Of a stretch of 64,000 nt of DNA, positions 63,840 through 64,000 are shown one piece after another. Under the pieces are notes generated by a model. That model did not search any database, was not told where the DNA came from, and saw nothing but the letters and a program-made list of their open reading frames with translations. The position numbers and the translations under genes are program-made. How positions within the stretch are numbered: position 1 is the stretch's first letter; each line of letters begins with the position of its first letter. Origin of the DNA: Methylotuvimicrobium sp. KM2 (lineage in GTDB: Bacteria; Pseudomonadota; Gammaproteobacteria; Methylococcales; Methylomonadaceae); contig NZ_CP150634.1 in the NCBI RefSeq assembly GCF_038051925.1, positions 4,824,864 through 4,888,863 of the forward strand, in the 5' to 3' direction.

Positions 63840-64000
63840 ATGACACCTTTTTCCGATATTCAGGCGCTGATCATCGATATGGATGGCGTTTTATGGCATG
63901 GCTCCCAACCGCTTCCGGGGCTTATTGATTTTTTTGAGACATTGCGTGCCAAACATTTACGCTACATTTTAGCGACTAACAACGCAACACTCACTGCCGA
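63840..64000 (+). CDS. HAD-family phosphatase, partial (window end)
   Basis: Fifty-three codons of a gene cut by the window end. The sequence contains the HAD nucleophile motif ALIIDMDGVLWHGSQPLPG (residues 9-27) and LATNNATLT (motif II). This fits the HAD-IIA (NagD/phosphoglycolate phosphatase-like) group, which dephosphorylates small sugar phosphates or nucleotides. Proximity to the RuMP genes may be incidental. Confidence 0.85.
   Translation, partial: MTPFSDIQALIIDMDGVLWHGSQPLPGLIDFFETLRAKHLRYILATNNATLTA

Noticed and set aside
1..64000. CRISPR array
   Set aside because: Repeats found are heptamers, paired 139-bp repeats, 11-bp phased hexamers and long duplications; none has the repeat-spacer layout, and no cas gene is present.

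Overview
The window most likely comes from a gamma-proteobacterial (type I) methanotroph. The evidence is a complete ribulose-monophosphate (RuMP) formaldehyde-fixation gene set at the right end: 3-hexulose-6-phosphate synthase, 6-phospho-3-hexuloisomerase, transketolase, transaldolase and class II fructose-bisphosphate aldolase. A genus such as Methylotuvimicrobium or Methylomicrobium fits, but that is inference. The window has two parts: a mobile, defence-rich island (about 1-43,440) and a core-like metabolic region (about 45,000-64,000), joined by a decayed stretch.

Island, left part (1-6,150): a small XRE regulator diverges from an excisionase-like gene and a tyrosine integrase. These are followed by an unknown gene, an HD-domain protein, a Lon-like AAA+ ATPase, a strong hairpin, two 139-bp direct repeats full of GGTCA half-sites, and a small helix-turn-helix protein. 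Defence part (6,375-35,389): on the minus strand lies a complete Wadjet (jetABCD) operon led by a WYL regulator of the BrxR/CapW type, all genes joined by 4-nt overlaps. Diverging from it, a run of plus-strand genes of about 22 kb holds a helicase-nuclease restriction enzyme, a toxin-antitoxin pair, a type III-like DNA methyltransferase with a compositionally distinct middle, a DUF262/DUF3696-ATPase/unknown trio, a RelE-UvrD fusion helicase, a uracil-DNA-glycosylase-fold protein, and a DruH-DruE pair (Druantia type III). Right part (36,241-43,440): two very large tyrosine recombinases and a small HTH protein, resembling the Gamma-Mobile-Trio, lie next to a 45-nt 3' fragment of tRNA-Arg(CCG). 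The orientation of this fragment places the inserted element to its left, so the intact tRNA is expected upstream of the window.

Junction (43,440-46,750): non-coding and decayed, with a 104-bp palindromic repeat, a ribbon-helix-helix/PIN toxin-antitoxin pair and an IS4-like transposase remnant.

Metabolic region (46,755-64,000): a heavy-metal P-type ATPase, a CoA-disulfide reductase-rhodanese fusion, fba, tal, and then two copies of an hps-phi-tkt cassette. The cassettes form a 3,377-bp direct duplication (54,906-58,282 and 60,094-63,470) whose encoded proteins are identical. Each cassette is followed directly by a gene for a protein built from a short repeated motif, T-G-V-x-K/R-Y-L. One has 19 copies on an almost exact 20-residue period and looks soluble. 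The other has four copies placed after a signal peptide and a membrane segment, so they should face the cytoplasm. I know of no description of this repeat. Its position suggests a multivalent scaffold for RuMP enzymes, and it is my main candidate for an undescribed system here. The window ends inside a HAD-family phosphatase gene.
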